From the NCBI RefSeq assembly GCF_010692745.1, contig NZ_JAAHTB010000004.1, positions 62,001-126,000 of the forward strand: a stretch of 64,000 bases of DNA. Direction: 5' to 3'. Below the pieces are notes generated by a model. It was not told the DNA's origin. It ran no database searches and saw nothing but the letters and a program-made list of their open reading frames with translations. Every line of letters starts with the position of its first letter. Within the stretch, counting starts at the first letter, position 1. Origin of the DNA: Methylobacterium sp. BTF04. GTDB taxonomy: Bacteria > Pseudomonadota > Alphaproteobacteria > Rhizobiales > Beijerinckiaceae. Position numbers and translations under genes: made by a program. Shown here in pieces: positions 17,269 to 27,747 of this stretch.

Positions 17269-18129
17269 TCAGGCGGAGGCGCGTGCCCGCCGTGCGGCCC
17301 GGAACGCATCCGCCGCGTAGACCGCCAGGGCCACCCAGATCAGGCCGAAGAGCAGCGCCCGGTGCGGCTCCAGCCGCTCGCCGTAGACGAGCACGCTCAG
17401 GGCCAGCAGGCAGGTCGGTGCGAGGTATTGCATCAGCCCGAGGGTCGCCAGGGTCAGGCGCTGGGCGGCGGCCGCGTACCAGATCAGCGGCAGGGCGGTG
17501 GTGATGCCGGTGAGCAGGAGCAGGCCGGCGCGGGCGGCATCGCCCTGCACCACCGGGGGCGCCACGAGCAGGAGGTAGCCGAGGGCCACGGGGAGCAGCA
17601 CCAGGGTCTCGGCGGCGAATCCGATCATGGCGTCGACCCCCACCATCTTGCGCACCAGCCCGTAGAGCGAGAACGAGGCGGCGAGACTCAGCGACACCCA
17701 TGGCAGCGCGCCGGCGAATACGACGGCGAGCAGCACCGCGAGCGCCGCGATGCCCACCGCCGCCACCTGGACGGCCCGCATCCGCTCGCCGAGGACTACG
17801 GCGCCGAGGCAGACGCTCATCAGCGGATTGATGAAGTAGCCGAGACTGGCGTCGAGCATGTGGCCGGTTTGAATTGCGCGCAGGTAGAGCAGCCAGTTGA
17901 CGCCGATGAGCCCGGCCGAGAGCACCAGGAGCCCGTGGCGGGGCCGCAGCGGGAACGGATTGCGCAGACGCCTCCGCAGGAGCGCCAGCAACCCGGCCAC
18001 GAGCACGGCCGACCAGACGATGCGATGGGCGAGGATGCTGGAGGCCGGCACGCCGTCGAGCAGCCGGAAATGCACCGGGACCACGAGGCCCCAGCTCAGA
18101 TAGGCGCCGAGCGCGTAGATCAGACCCAC
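17269..18129 (-). CDS. rarD: RarD-type EamA family transporter
   Basis: A 286-residue protein with ten hydrophobic segments of the drug/metabolite transporter superfamily. It carries GLIYALGAYLSWGLVVPVHF, HRIVWSAVLV, WLLYLRAIQTGHMLDASLGY then FINPLMSV, and LQYLAPTCLLALSVLVYGE, which are RarD features. Substrate unknown; RarD was named from chloramphenicol sensitivity, but transport has not been generally shown. GTG 18129 (Val-Gly-Leu-Ile-Tyr) is selected because the longer frame to 18258 gives a charged, Cys-rich leader unlike the family. Confidence 0.85.
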   Translation of the reverse strand: MGLIYALGAYLSWGLVVPVHFRLLDGVPASSILAHRIVWSAVLVAGLLALLRRRLRNPFPLRPRHGLLVLSAGLIGVNWLLYLRAIQTGHMLDASLGYFINPLMSVCLGAVVLGERMRAVQVAAVGIAALAVLLAVVFAGALPWVSLSLAASFSLYGLVRKMVGVDAMIGFAAETLVLLPVALGYLLLVAPPVVQGDAARAGLLLLTGITTALPLIWYAAAAQRLTLATLGLMQYLAPTCLLALSVLVYGERLEPHRALLFGLIWVALAVYAADAFRAARRARASA

Positions 18130-18756
18130 TGCGTCGCTCCGCGCCGCTTCTCTCGCAGGCGCTTTACCGCACCGGGGGGCTCCGCCAAGCGTGCAACCGC
18201 ACTTTTGAGGTGTTTTCCGGCGCAGGGGGGGGCGCCGGCTCGCATGACGACAAAGCACTCGCGCTAGGAGAAAGAGCCGTCTGCGTGGCTCCAGGGATCG
18301 CGGAAGCGGCTCTGATAGTCGAAATCCGTCGGAGGATACCCGAGCTTGGACGTTTGAGATGGGTAAATTTTTTTGGTCAAAATTTGAGGACGGGGCTGAG
18401 AATGCGAACGCTCCACGTTTAGCGAGATCTGGCCAAAAATCTAACGCGTTGCTCTCAGGTCGTACGCTTTGAGATCATGTCGTTTAGCGACATTGGTCTC
18501 GAAACCGACTGCGTAATAGGCAGTGGGATTTTGCATCCACGTCGCATGTGCTTCCTCGTAAATTCGGTCGCAACCGCCTCGTACAAGCGCAAAAAAGCGG
18601 CGCGATTAAGCAGCCAGCGCCTGCGCATTATCATTGGTTTGTCAGAACGCCGATCGGACACCTCCGAAAGCGGGAAAACAAATTAAAGTTGCATGTGCCG
18701 CAAACGCCAAGCTACCTTCCCCGCTAATAAGCCGGCGGATCAAGGAGCGGAAAGCT
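18130..18756. other. Boundary region between RarD and the low-GC nuclease genes
   Basis: About 630 bp in which GC falls sharply after about 18340. I see no intact gene. Short frames on both strands (18455-18686) have no recognised homology. One minus-strand reading frame near 18440-18590 looks protein-like but has no start, so it may be a remnant. The ribosome site for the nuclease gene (AGGAG, 18743-18747) is at the right end. Confidence 0.4.
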
Positions 18757-20190
18757 GTGAAGCTCGAACGAGTTTATATCTCAAATTTTAAAGGTCTAAA
18801 GGCGGTAGAAGTAAGATTCGATAGCTTTGATTGCCTCGTTGGGGAAAATAACTCGGGCAAATCATCTGTACTACAAGGTGTAGTTTGGGCGCTTGGTCGG
18901 TCTGGAACATTACCACTAGCTTTATATTATGATCAGGCTGAAAACGTCCAATTTAAGCTTACATTTACAGAAATTGAAAACCATGATTTACTTAGGCTAT
19001 CCCCTGAACAAAGAGAAAAAATTCAAGATATCGTATTTAGTGGCCAGCTTCAACTAATTGTAAAATTCCCTCCTAACGAAAAATGCGAGACGCTAGCTCT
19101 TCGTAGAACAGCACGAGAAGAACGGTTGCGCGAGCCGTCAATTGCAGAAGCATTGCAAGGAAAACGAGGGCCTGCTATTACATTGTCAGTGCGAGAAAAC
19201 TATCCAGAGTTTGCGGATAGGCTACCTGAGAATGCCACAATCACCGTTGCAAAGGAATTTCTCAAAGCGAGCATCTTGGCCTTGCCTGATGATCAGCATG
19301 TTTTGATAGAAAGTCCACTTCCGACAGGAATTGGACCTTCGATAACTAATCTTCTGCCCGAAGCTATATATATTCCGGCAGTAAAGAATCTTATTGACGA
19401 CTTAAAGACAACGCAATCTACGCCCTTCGGGCGGTTGATGGGCCTTTTGCTAGAAGGGCTTGGCTCCGAACTTGCGAACATCCAAGAGTCACTTGCTTCG
19501 CTTAATCGCCTTTTGAATCGTGTAGATGTTGGAGGCGAGACTGTCGATGGACGTCATGACAACGTAAAAAAGCTCGAAGAGACCATTGAAGGATTTTTAC
19601 AGGATAATTTTCCTTCCATCAAATTAGAACTCAATGTGCCACCACCAGAGCTTAAAACTATATTGAGCGCCGCACAAATATACGTTGACGATGGATCGAG
19701 AGACCTTATCGATAATAAGGGAGACGGTATCAAGCGATCTCTAACTTTTGCGCTGCTGCAGACTTATGTTCAGAACCGAGATCAACAGGCAACGACGCAG
19801 TTAGAAATTCATGAAATCGTTGCATCCCGTCGCCCGTTAATATTTCTTTTCGAGGAGCCAGAACTTTATCTGCACCCTCGTTCTCAACGAGTTCTATTTA
19901 ATACTCTTGCGAAAATAAGCGCTAGCAATCAGGTCGTAGTTACAACTCACTCTCCTCTTTTCTTTGAACCTGGCGTAACTGCTAGCTTCATAAGGGTATC
20001 GAAAGAAGCAACTTTACCGAAACCGGTAGGCCGACTGTATCCTATTAGCTTAAATCTTGATCAAGATAATACTGAAGTGTTTCGTCTTACGAAATTTGAA
20101 AATACAGATGCTGCTTTCTTTAGCCGTGGTATCGTTCTATTTGAAGGTGAGTCAGACGATTTTTACTGCAAACACACTGCACAGTGTTGA
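18757..20190 (+). pseudogene. OLD-family ATP-dependent nuclease, ATPase half (frameshifted before Toprim core)
   Basis: 477 residues from GTG 18757, with AGGAG 9 nt upstream. The ABC/SMC-like ATPase shows VYISNFKGLKAVEVRF then Walker A GENNSGKS at residues 29-36 and Walker B IFLFEEPELYLHPRSQ near 365, followed by the switch VVVTTHSPLFF. The C-terminus enters a Toprim domain (IVLFEGESDDFY, with the catalytic-type Glu at about 463) and stops 14 residues later. The rest of the Toprim domain is in the next frame. OLD proteins are ATPase-nucleases, often anti-phage. GC is far below neighbours, implying transfer. Either a frameshifted pseudogene or a recoded gene. Confidence 0.8.
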
Positions 20191-20882
20191 ATGAAGATTG
20201 GTGTTTTGATAGCAAGTCTATTTCATTAGTAAGAGTGTCCGGCAAAGGAAATTTCGCGAAATTTCGTCGATTTTTCGAAGCGTTTGGTTTGCCAGTTAAG
20301 ATTGTTGCCGATCTCGACGCATTGTTTGAAGGCTACCAACATCTTGGCGCACCTAAAGAACTCAACGATGTTAGAGCGAAGGCAATCGCGAGCATTGATG
20401 CCCGCGTAAAGGAACTTGGTGTTATTGCCGAGCCTAGCGCACGTAAGATAAAAGATAAAATTCATAGTGCGAGTTTTAAAGAAAAATATAATAAAGCAAA
20501 AAATATACTTCGCGATTTCCAGCAGAAAGGTAAAATAGATGCTGAGGGCATCAAGATTTTTGACGGACTTTTTACATGGGAGGATGACATAGCGCGGATA
20601 AAAGTATGTCACGAAGATGAAACAGCAAGAAAATATCTTGTGCCACTCTTGGACGGTCTCCGGTCCGTAGGCATCTGTGTATTGTCCCGTGGTGCAATCG
20701 AAGACTACTATCCCGTGGGCGCGGAGCATGGGCAGAAGCCACAGCGAGCGTTATTAGCTATCAGCCTGATCAAGACCAGAGAAGACATTGTTGCAATTAG
20801 TAAGCCCTTGGATGAGGGGCGCAATTGTGAGCTAACTGAAATCTTCGACGAGTTGTTTCGACATCGTGAAGCTATTTACTGA
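20184..20882 (+). pseudogene. OLD-family nuclease, C-terminal Toprim half
   Basis: 232 codons in the next frame, overlapping the ATPase half by 7 nt (GTG 20184 lies in GTGTTGA). It continues the Toprim fold with ISLVRVSGKGNFAKF and VKIVADLDALFEGY, where Asp43 and Asp45 form the DxD metal site that pairs with the Glu in the upstream half. The frame is open back to 20151, so a one-base slip in the T5 run at 20160-20164 joins the two halves cleanly (Asp-Asp-Phe-Leu-Leu-Gln). The remaining residues are charged and helical. Independent translation from GTG is possible but would leave the metal site split across two polypeptides. Confidence 0.78.
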
Positions 20883-20988
20883 GGTAATGCTTTGTTCAAG
20901 ACGAGCTCATTGCTGTCAGAATGACGGCAGGATGAATGAGATTTTCTGTGTTCAAACATCAGCGTTTACGAACTGTGAAATCGTGTAA

Positions 20989-21026
20989 AAATCGGACGCG
21001 ACCAAAGGCTGCCAAGCGTCCGATTT
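20989..21026 (-). terminator. Rho-independent terminator for the minus-strand gene
   Basis: Perfect 11-bp arms AAATCGGACGC and GCGTCCGATTT with a 16-nt loop. Read on the minus strand the stem is followed by a T-run (the forward strand has AAAAA just before it). It sits 11 nt after the stop of the minus-strand gene ending at 21037, and could also stop read-through from the nuclease genes. Confidence 0.75.
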
Positions 21027-21036
21027 CCTCCCCCCG

Positions 21037-21372
21037 TTACCGCGCGCGGGCGAGGGTGACGGTGGGGTCGCCGCGCATGAGGGCGTTGAGGCGCTCGGTG
21101 TCGAAGCCGTCGGTGGCCTTGGGCTTGGCCGCCTCGGGCTTCAGCGGGGCGGGCTTGGCGGAGGCGACCGCGGCGCGGGCCGGATCGACCAGCGGCGCGA
21201 GGGTGCCGGTGGCGGTGGGATCGTAGGGAGCGGCCCGCGCCATGGCGGGGATCGGCGCCGGCACCGGATGGGTCAGGCGATCGACGCAGACGAAGCCGAT
21301 TGCCAGGAGGCTCGAGCCGAAGACGCTGCCGATGGCGAGGGAACGCAGGATACGCACGCGACGGATACTCAC
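21037..21372 (-). CDS. Small hypothetical membrane-anchored protein
   Basis: A 111-residue protein with one N-terminal hydrophobic helix (SLAIGSVFGSSLLAIGFVCV) followed by a Pro/Ala-rich extracytoplasmic tail and FDTERLNALMRGDPTVTLA at the end. It is likely a membrane-anchored or exported protein of unknown role. It lies upstream of the terminator at 20989 and downstream of ppx by 91 nt on the same strand. Confidence 0.65.
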   Translation of the reverse strand: MSIRRVRILRSLAIGSVFGSSLLAIGFVCVDRLTHPVPAPIPAMARAAPYDPTATGTLAPLVDPARAAVASAKPAPLKPEAAKPKATDGFDTERLNALMRGDPTVTLARAR

Positions 21373-21463
21373 GAAAACGCTGTGGACGCCATCACCGTAC
21401 CCCGAGCCCGTTAACGAACCGGCGCGACGGCCGCCTCACCCGATCCGGCGGGGCGAGGCGCGC

Positions 21464-23014
21464 TCACCCCGTCACGATGCGTCCGTCGAGCCCGATGACC
21501 CGGGCGAGCCCCCGGAGCCGGTTGAGGATACGGTCGCCGGGCAGCGATTCCGCTTCCGGCGGCAGGGTCAGCGTCACCCGGCCGTCCTGCACCACCACCG
21601 GCAGGCTGCCGAGCGCGCCCGCCATGCCGGCCGAGAGCGGGAAGGCGAGGCGCAGTAGGCCGCCGAGCAGGCGGGCGCGGTCGAACAGGCGGGGGCCGGC
21701 GAGGCCGCGCAGCATCGGGCTCGCCTTCTCGGGGGCGACGCCGGCATGGCGAAACGCGATCGCCAGGGCGAGATAGGCCCGGCCCGGATGGTCGATCCCG
21801 ACGAAGGCCGCATGGGTGATGACGTTGACGCTCTGCTCGCCGCGATAATCGGGATGCGCCCGCCAGCCGATGTCGGAGAGCAGACAGCCCGCATGGCGCA
21901 GGCGCCGCTCGTCCGCGGTCTCGGGGGCGTCCAGGCTCGCGATGAAGTGGTCGGTCCAGGCGATGAGGTCCTGCGCGTGGCCCGGCGAGCGGGCGCGCAG
22001 GGTGTTGAGTTCGCCCGCCGCCGCCAGAAGCGGGTCGGCGAGCCGGGCGTCGCGGTCGAGCTGCTCGTAGAGCAGGCCCTCGCGCACGCCGCTGGCCGAG
22101 ATCGCGAGCTCGCGCGGGCGCCCGACCCGGATGATCTCTTCCAGCACCACCGCGCCGTAGGCGAGGAGTGGCCGGCGCGCCTCCGAGACGCTCTCCACGT
22201 CCTGCAGCAGGGCGGCGTCGGTGCGCTCCACCACTTCGAGGAAGCTCAGCTCGTCCGAGGGCTCGACGCTGTAGCCGTGCATCACGTGGAGCGGGTAGCC
22301 GCGGGCGGCCTGATGCAGGCGCGCCAGCGCCCGCCAGGTGCCCCCCACCGCGTAGAAGCTGCGCCCGCGCAGGGTATCGAGCTGGGGTGCGGCCTTCTTC
22401 AGGTTTTCGCGGGCGATCTTGAGCGCCTTCTTGAGCGAACCGCCCGACAGGTCCTGCAGGGCGAGGCCGCCGAGCGGCATGGTCACGCCGGTGCCGACGG
22501 TGGCGCCGCGGACATCGACGAGTTCGAGGGAGCCGCCGCCGAGGTCGCCGACCACGCCGTCCGGCGCGTGGAACCCCGAAATGACGCCGAGCGCCGACAA
22601 TTCGGCCTCGCGCCGGCCCGACAGGAGCTCGATCCGGTGGCCGCAGGCGGTCTCGGCCGCGGCGAGGAATTCGGGGCCGTTCTCCGCGTCGCGCGCGGCG
22701 GCGGTGGCCAGCACGAACACGCGTGCGATCTGCATGGTCTCGCACAGCACCCGGAAGCGGGCGAGGGCGGTCAGCGCCCGGCGCACCGCCTCGTCGTTGA
22801 GACGACCCGTGGTGAGGACGTTGCGGCCGAGGCCGCACAGCACCTTCTCGTTGTAGAGCGACGTCGGCGCCCGGCTCAGCGCGTCGTAGGCGACGAGGCG
22901 CACCGAGTTCGAGCCGATATCGATGATCGCCACGGGCGCGCCGAGCCCGGCCGATCTGCGGTCTGGCGCCGCGTCCGGATGGTCGGACGCGAAGGCGGCG
23001 CGGGGGAGGCCCAT
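21464..23014 (-). CDS. ppx: Exopolyphosphatase / Ppx-GppA family phosphatase
   Basis: A 516-residue protein of the sugar kinase/actin-like ATPase fold. AIIDIGSNSVRLVAYD (about 29-44) is the phosphate-1 motif, VFVLATAAARDAENG follows, and GDLGGGSLELVDV is the phosphate-2 motif. The C-terminal half is helical with HD-type features (LRHAGCLLSDIGWRAHPDY). It hydrolyses polyphosphate from the end and/or (p)ppGpp. It lies 22 nt downstream of ppk on the same strand, so the polyphosphate kinase and phosphatase are co-transcribed, the usual arrangement. Length is normal. Confidence 0.92.
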   Translation of the reverse strand: MGLPRAAFASDHPDAAPDRRSAGLGAPVAIIDIGSNSVRLVAYDALSRAPTSLYNEKVLCGLGRNVLTTGRLNDEAVRRALTALARFRVLCETMQIARVFVLATAAARDAENGPEFLAAAETACGHRIELLSGRREAELSALGVISGFHAPDGVVGDLGGGSLELVDVRGATVGTGVTMPLGGLALQDLSGGSLKKALKIARENLKKAAPQLDTLRGRSFYAVGGTWRALARLHQAARGYPLHVMHGYSVEPSDELSFLEVVERTDAALLQDVESVSEARRPLLAYGAVVLEEIIRVGRPRELAISASGVREGLLYEQLDRDARLADPLLAAAGELNTLRARSPGHAQDLIAWTDHFIASLDAPETADERRLRHAGCLLSDIGWRAHPDYRGEQSVNVITHAAFVGIDHPGRAYLALAIAFRHAGVAPEKASPMLRGLAGPRLFDRARLLGGLLRLAFPLSAGMAGALGSLPVVVQDGRVTLTLPPEAESLPGDRILNRLRGLARVIGLDGRIVTG

Positions 23015-23036
23015 GCAGGCTCCTTGACTCGGTCTA

Positions 23037-25616
23037 TCAGGGGCGCTGGGCCCGACGGCTCAGCGCGCGCGGACTCGACTTCTTCGACGACTTGCCGCGC
23101 CCGGACAGGCTCGGATTCGTCATGAAGTACTTATGGGCATTGAACGGTTCCTCGCCCTCGGCCGGCTGGACCCGCTCGCTCGCGCCAGACGCCAGTACAC
23201 GCCAGCTCTGGCGGTTGTCGAGGAGGTTGGCGAGCATGATCTGGTCGAGCACCTGCTGGTGCACCGTCGCGGTGGTGATCGGCAGCATGGCTTCCACCCG
23301 GCGGTCGAGATTGCGGCTCATCAGGTCGGCCGAGGCGATGTAGACGGTGGCCTTGGGGTGGGGCAGCCCGACGCCGTTGCCGAAGGCGTAGATGCGGCCG
23401 TGCTCGAGGAAGCGCCCGACGATGGACTTGACCCGGATCGTCTCCGACAGGCCGGGAATGCCGGGCCTGAGGCAGCAGATGCCGCGCACCACGCAGTCGA
23501 TCTGCACGCCGGCCGTGCTCGCGTCGTAGAGCGCGTCGATGATCTGCTGGTCGACCAGCGAGTTGCATTTGATCCAGATCGCCGCCGGGCGCCCGGCCTT
23601 GGCGTGGGCGATCTCCTGCTCGATGTTCTCGAGCAGGCGCGGCTTCAGGGTCAGCGGCGAGACCGCCATGCGCTCCAGCCCGGCGGGCTCGGCGTAGCCG
23701 GTGATGTAGTTGAAGATCCGGCTGACGTCGCGGGCCACCACCGGGTCGGCGGTGAAGAACGACAGGTCGGTGTAGATGCGCGCGGTGATCGGATGATAAT
23801 TGCCGGTGCCGACGTGGCAGTAGGTCACGAGCTTGTCGCCCTCGCGCCGCACCACCATCGACAGCTTGGCGTGGGTCTTCAGCTCGATGAAGCCGAACAC
23901 CACCTGGGCGCCGGCCTTCTCCAGGTCGCGCGCCCAGCGGATGTTGGCCTCCTCGTCGAAGCGGGCCTTGAGTTCGACCAGCGCGGTCACCGACTTGCCG
24001 AGTTCGGCCGCCTCGGCGAGGGCCGCCACGATCGGCGAGTTCGACGAGGTGCGGTAGAGCGTCTGCTTGATCGCCACCACGTTGGGGTCGCGGGCGGCCT
24101 GGGCCAGGAACTGCACCACCGAATCGAAGGATTCGTAAGGGTGATGGACGATGAAGTCCTTCTGCCGGATCGCCGCGAACACGTCGCCGCCGCTCTCGCG
24201 GATGCGCTCGGGGAAGCGCGGGTTGTACGACTTGAACTTGAGCTCGGGGCGGTCGATCCCGACGATCTGCGAAAGCTCGTTGAGGGCCAGCATCCCCTCC
24301 ACCAGGAACACCGCGTCGAGGCCGATCTCGAGCTCGTCGGCGACGAAGGCGCGCAGATCCTCCGACATGCCCGACTCGACTTCGAGGCGGATGACGATGC
24401 CGCGCCGGCGTTGCTTGAGCGCCGTCTCGAAATGCAGGACGAGGTCCTCGGCCTCCTCCTCGATTTCGAGATCGGAATCCCGGATCACCCGGAACGCCCC
24501 ATGTCCGCGCAGGGAGTAGCCCGGGAACAGCCGCCCGGTGAACATCACGATCACCTGCTCGATGGCGATGAAGCGGGCGGTGGACTCGGTGTCGGCATCG
24601 GGAAGGCGCACGAAGCGATCGACCACCGACGGCAGGCGGATCAGGGCGCGCAGCACTCGGCCGTCGCGCGGGCGCATCAGCATCAGGGCGATGGTGGAGC
24701 CGAGATTCGGGATGAACGGGAACGGATGCGCCGGATCGATGGCGAGCGGCGTCAGCACCGGGAAGACGTGGCTGAGGAAGTACTCCTCGAGCCAGGCCTT
24801 GTGCTCGGGGCTCAGGGAGGCCGGCTCGGTGAGTTCGATGCCGACGCCGTGCAACTCGGCCCGCAATTCGCGCCAGCGCTGCTGCTGGTCCAGCGCCAGG
24901 CGCGAGACGCTGGTGCCGATGCGGGCGAGCTGCTCGGACGGGGTCAGGCCGTCCTGCGAGGGCAGGACCAAGCCGGCGCGGACCTGATCGTGCAGGCCGG
25001 CGACCCGCACCATGAAGAACTCGTCGAGGTTGTTGGCCGAGATCGAGAGAAAGCGCAGCTGCTCCAGCAGCGGGTGGTTCGGGTTGGAGGCCTCCTCCAG
25101 CACCCGGCGGTTGAACTGCAGCCACGACAATTCGCGGTTGACGAAGCGCTCGGGCGAGTGGCGCAGGGCCTGGCCGGCCTCCAGCACCAAATCGCGGGCA
25201 TCCGCCTCGGCGGTCGGAAGCTCCGACGCGGCGGCGTCCGCTACGGGCTTGGGCGGCGTCGGCAGCTCCATCAGTGGCCCGTCCGCGAGCGGCAGGTCGA
25301 CGTCAGGCAAGCGTACATCCGGCAGGTCGACGTCCGGTCCTGCTTTTACGGCGAGGGGGCCCGGCGCCACGGCGGGCGCGGCCGCTCTGGCCGCAGCGGC
25401 GGGGGCGCGTCTCGGCGCGGAGCGCGCGGCCCGGGGCCGGGCAGTTTTTGGAGGGACAGTCTTTGGAGGGGCAGTTTTGGAAAGCGCAGCCTTCACGCTG
25501 GCCGCCTTGACGTCGGTCGCTTTCACGCCGGTCGCCTCGGGCCCGGTCTCCGATGCGGCTGTACCCCCATCCGCCGAGTCCCTGTTCGGCCCGTGATCCG
25601 ACGCGTGATCCGCCAA
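23037..25616 (-). CDS. ppk: Polyphosphate kinase 1
   Basis: An 859-residue protein that reversibly transfers ATP gamma-phosphate to polyphosphate. The conserved core begins near residue 157 ([20 protein letters not shown]) and includes [32 protein letters not shown] and [20 protein letters not shown], which hold the catalytic His region. The family is usually about 690-730 residues. The first ~150 residues here are a low-complexity Ala/Lys/Pro extension with 'VKA' and 'LPDV' repeats. TTG 25616 has GAGGAG about 10 nt upstream, supporting this long form; an internal start would still give a complete kinase. ppx follows in the same operon. Confidence 0.93.
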   Translation of the reverse strand: MADHASDHGPNRDSADGGTAASETGPEATGVKATDVKAASVKAALSKTAPPKTVPPKTARPRAARSAPRRAPAAAARAAAPAVAPGPLAVKAGPDVDLPDVRLPDVDLPLADGPLMELPTPPKPVADAAASELPTAEADARDLVLEAGQALRHSPERFVNRELSWLQFNRRVLEEASNPNHPLLEQLRFLSISANNLDEFFMVRVAGLHDQVRAGLVLPSQDGLTPSEQLARIGTSVSRLALDQQQRWRELRAELHGVGIELTEPASLSPEHKAWLEEYFLSHVFPVLTPLAIDPAHPFPFIPNLGSTIALMLMRPRDGRVLRALIRLPSVVDRFVRLPDADTESTARFIAIEQVIVMFTGRLFPGYSLRGHGAFRVIRDSDLEIEEEAEDLVLHFETALKQRRRGIVIRLEVESGMSEDLRAFVADELEIGLDAVFLVEGMLALNELSQIVGIDRPELKFKSYNPRFPERIRESGGDVFAAIRQKDFIVHHPYESFDSVVQFLAQAARDPNVVAIKQTLYRTSSNSPIVAALAEAAELGKSVTALVELKARFDEEANIRWARDLEKAGAQVVFGFIELKTHAKLSMVVRREGDKLVTYCHVGTGNYHPITARIYTDLSFFTADPVVARDVSRIFNYITGYAEPAGLERMAVSPLTLKPRLLENIEQEIAHAKAGRPAAIWIKCNSLVDQQIIDALYDASTAGVQIDCVVRGICCLRPGIPGLSETIRVKSIVGRFLEHGRIYAFGNGVGLPHPKATVYIASADLMSRNLDRRVEAMLPITTATVHQQVLDQIMLANLLDNRQSWRVLASGASERVQPAEGEEPFNAHKYFMTNPSLSGRGKSSKKSSPRALSRRAQRP

Positions 25617-25707
25617 GTGTCGCTCTCCTCAATCTGGGGGGCGGCTTCCTAGCACGGGGAAGGCCGCGGTTTTTGACAGTTTGATGACAATCGCCGGACG
25701 GCGACTG

Positions 25708-26466
25708 TCACGGCGCTACGTCGTCGGGGTCCATCTCGTCGTCCGGGTCGGTCTCGTCGTCGCTCTCCCCGCTGCCGAGTCCGAGCCGCGCCAGCACCGC
25801 CAGCGCCAGCGGCTTGGTGATGCGCCGGCCCCGGCCGAGGGCGTCGCGGTCGAGTTCCGCCACCACCTGCCGGGCGCGGCCGAGCGAGCGGTCGATGCGC
25901 AAGGCCAAAGCCTCGACCACGGCGAGGTCGACCACGAGCTGGCGGTCCACGAACAGCTTGACGATGACCGCGCGCAGGAGCGCGTCGTCGGGGGGGAGGA
26001 TCTGGGCGCCCGGCGCCAGCCGCAGGCGCGAGCGCAGATCCGCCGTCACCAGCCCGAGTGTGTCCACCGCCACCGAGGAGGTGAGCAGCACCGGGCAGGC
26101 CCGCTCGCGGGCGAGGTTGAGCAGATGGAACAGGGCGGCCTCGTCGCGGTCCTGTCCTCGGTCGATGTCCTCGATCACCACGGCGCCGTTGGAGACGAGA
26201 TGGGGCACCTGCGCCGCCCCGATCTCGGCCGCCGGGGCGGTCCAGGCATGGGCCCGCGTCGCCCAGATCGAGGCGAGGTGGCTCTTGCCGCTGCCGGGCG
26301 GGCCGGTGAGAAGGCACACGGTGTCCGGCCAGTTCGGCCACGCTTCGACCATGCCGTAGGCCGCCGCGTTGGCCGGCCCCACCAGGAAGTCCTCGCGGCC
26401 GTAGCGCGGGTCCGCCGGCAGGTCGAAGGTGAGCTGGCGTGGGGGGGCGTTGTCGCGGGTCGCCAT
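25708..26466 (-). CDS. hda: DnaA regulatory inactivator Hda/HdaA
   Basis: A 252-residue AAA+ protein related to DnaA domain III. Residues 11-17 (QLTFDLP) match the beta-clamp-binding motif of Hda. Walker A is LTGPPGSGKSHLASIWATRA, Walker B is VVIEDIDRG, and sensor/arginine-type residues are in DLRSRLRLAPG. It lacks the DnaA DNA-binding domain, as expected. In alphaproteobacteria HdaA with the clamp stimulates ATP hydrolysis by DnaA to limit re-initiation. The C-terminus is an acidic tail (DDETDPDDEMDPDD). The ATG overlaps the stop of the upstream permease gene by one base, so the two are coupled. Confidence 0.88.
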   Translation of the reverse strand: MATRDNAPPRQLTFDLPADPRYGREDFLVGPANAAAYGMVEAWPNWPDTVCLLTGPPGSGKSHLASIWATRAHAWTAPAAEIGAAQVPHLVSNGAVVIEDIDRGQDRDEAALFHLLNLARERACPVLLTSSVAVDTLGLVTADLRSRLRLAPGAQILPPDDALLRAVIVKLFVDRQLVVDLAVVEALALRIDRSLGRARQVVAELDRDALGRGRRITKPLALAVLARLGLGSGESDDETDPDDEMDPDDVAP

Positions 26467-27557
26467 CAGGTCTCCCGGTGCGGCAGCAGCACCGGCCCAT
26501 CGGCATGATAGAGCGGGCTCTGCAGGTAGCGGCCGAGCGCGAAACGCACCAGCACGCCGAGGGAGGCGGCCACCGGCACCGCGAGAAGCAAGCCGAGGAA
26601 GCCGAACAGGGAGCCGAAGGCGAGGAGCGCGAACATCAGCCAGACCGGATGCAGGCCCACCGATTCGCCCACGAGCTTGGGCGAGATGATGTTGCCCTCG
26701 AGGAACTGGCCGACCACGAACACCCCGATGGTGAGCCCGATATGCAGCCAGTCGGAATCCGGCCAGAACTGCGCCAGGGCCACGCCGGCCGAGAGCAGGA
26801 ATCCGGTGAGCGTGCCGACATAGGGAATGAAGGTGAGGAAGCCCGCGATGAGGCCGATCAGCACCCCGAAATTCAGCCCGACGCAGAACAGCCCCACCGC
26901 ATAGAACGTGCCGAGGATGAGGCAGACCAGCGTCTGGCCGCGCACGAAGCCGGTGACCGCCTGGTTGATCTCGCGCCCGAGGCGCCGCACCACCGGACGG
27001 TGCCGCGGGGGCACCCAGCCGTCGAGTGCGGCGATCATCCGGTCCCAGTCCACCAGCAGGTAGAACGCCACCACCGGCGTCACCACCAGCAGCGAGGCGA
27101 TGGAGACCAGGGCCTGGCTCCCCGACCACAGCGATTTGAGGAACGACAGGAACCAGGTGCCGCCCTGGCCCACCAGGGTGCCGACGGAGGATTGCAGCTC
27201 GCCGAGCACATCCGCCCCGCCGACGCGCTGGAGCAGAGGGCCGGCCTTCTCGGCCAGAATCCCCTGCAGCCGCGAGACCATGCCGGGGAGGGTGCCCACC
27301 AGCGCCGAGACCTGATTGGCGGCCAGCGGCACGACGATGAGCAGGGCCAGCACGAGGGCGACCACGAACGTCGCCAGGATCAGCAGGGAGGCGGAAAGCC
27401 GCCCGAGCCCGAGCCGCTCCAGTCGGTCGGCGAGCGGATCGAGCAGGTAGGCCAGCCCGAGGCCGGCCACGAACGGCAGCATCACGTCGGAGAGGAGATA
27501 GAGCAGCAGGACGACGCCCCCCAGCGCCAGACATCCGATCACCGCCCTGCCGCGCAT
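26466..27557 (-). CDS. AI-2E family transporter (PerM/TqsA-like)
   Basis: A 363-residue protein with eight predicted membrane segments. [20 protein letters not shown] starts the first; later [35 protein letters not shown] and [20 protein letters not shown] are the family signatures. Members export small molecules or act in Na+/H+ exchange; substrate here unknown. The start is ATG 27557; the longer frame to 27764 is Arg-rich and overlaps the purM promoter region. The permease-hda pair divergent from purM is a common arrangement in this order. Confidence 0.87.
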   Translation of the reverse strand: MRGRAVIGCLALGGVVLLLYLLSDVMLPFVAGLGLAYLLDPLADRLERLGLGRLSASLLILATFVVALVLALLIVVPLAANQVSALVGTLPGMVSRLQGILAEKAGPLLQRVGGADVLGELQSSVGTLVGQGGTWFLSFLKSLWSGSQALVSIASLLVVTPVVAFYLLVDWDRMIAALDGWVPPRHRPVVRRLGREINQAVTGFVRGQTLVCLILGTFYAVGLFCVGLNFGVLIGLIAGFLTFIPYVGTLTGFLLSAGVALAQFWPDSDWLHIGLTIGVFVVGQFLEGNIISPKLVGESVGLHPVWLMFALLAFGSLFGFLGLLLAVPVAASLGVLVRFALGRYLQSPLYHADGPVLLPHRET

Positions 27558-27747
27558 CGGCCGTCTCCTCGCACCCGTCGCTCGTTCGCGCACGAGAGTG
27601 GGAACGCCGCGGGTCACGGTCAAGCCGGCGCGGCACCGGCGGGAGCCATCCGGGCAGAAGACGCGCGGCAGAAGAGCAGAAGACTCGCGAAGGCGCGCCG
27701 GAATGGTTAGAGGTGGCCCAACGGCGGATCGAAGAAAGCGGCGCGGA

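Noticed and set aside
18455-18686. Small frames on both strands before the nuclease gene
   Set aside because: Overlapping opposite frames, no ribosome site, no motif; kept only as a possible remnant region.
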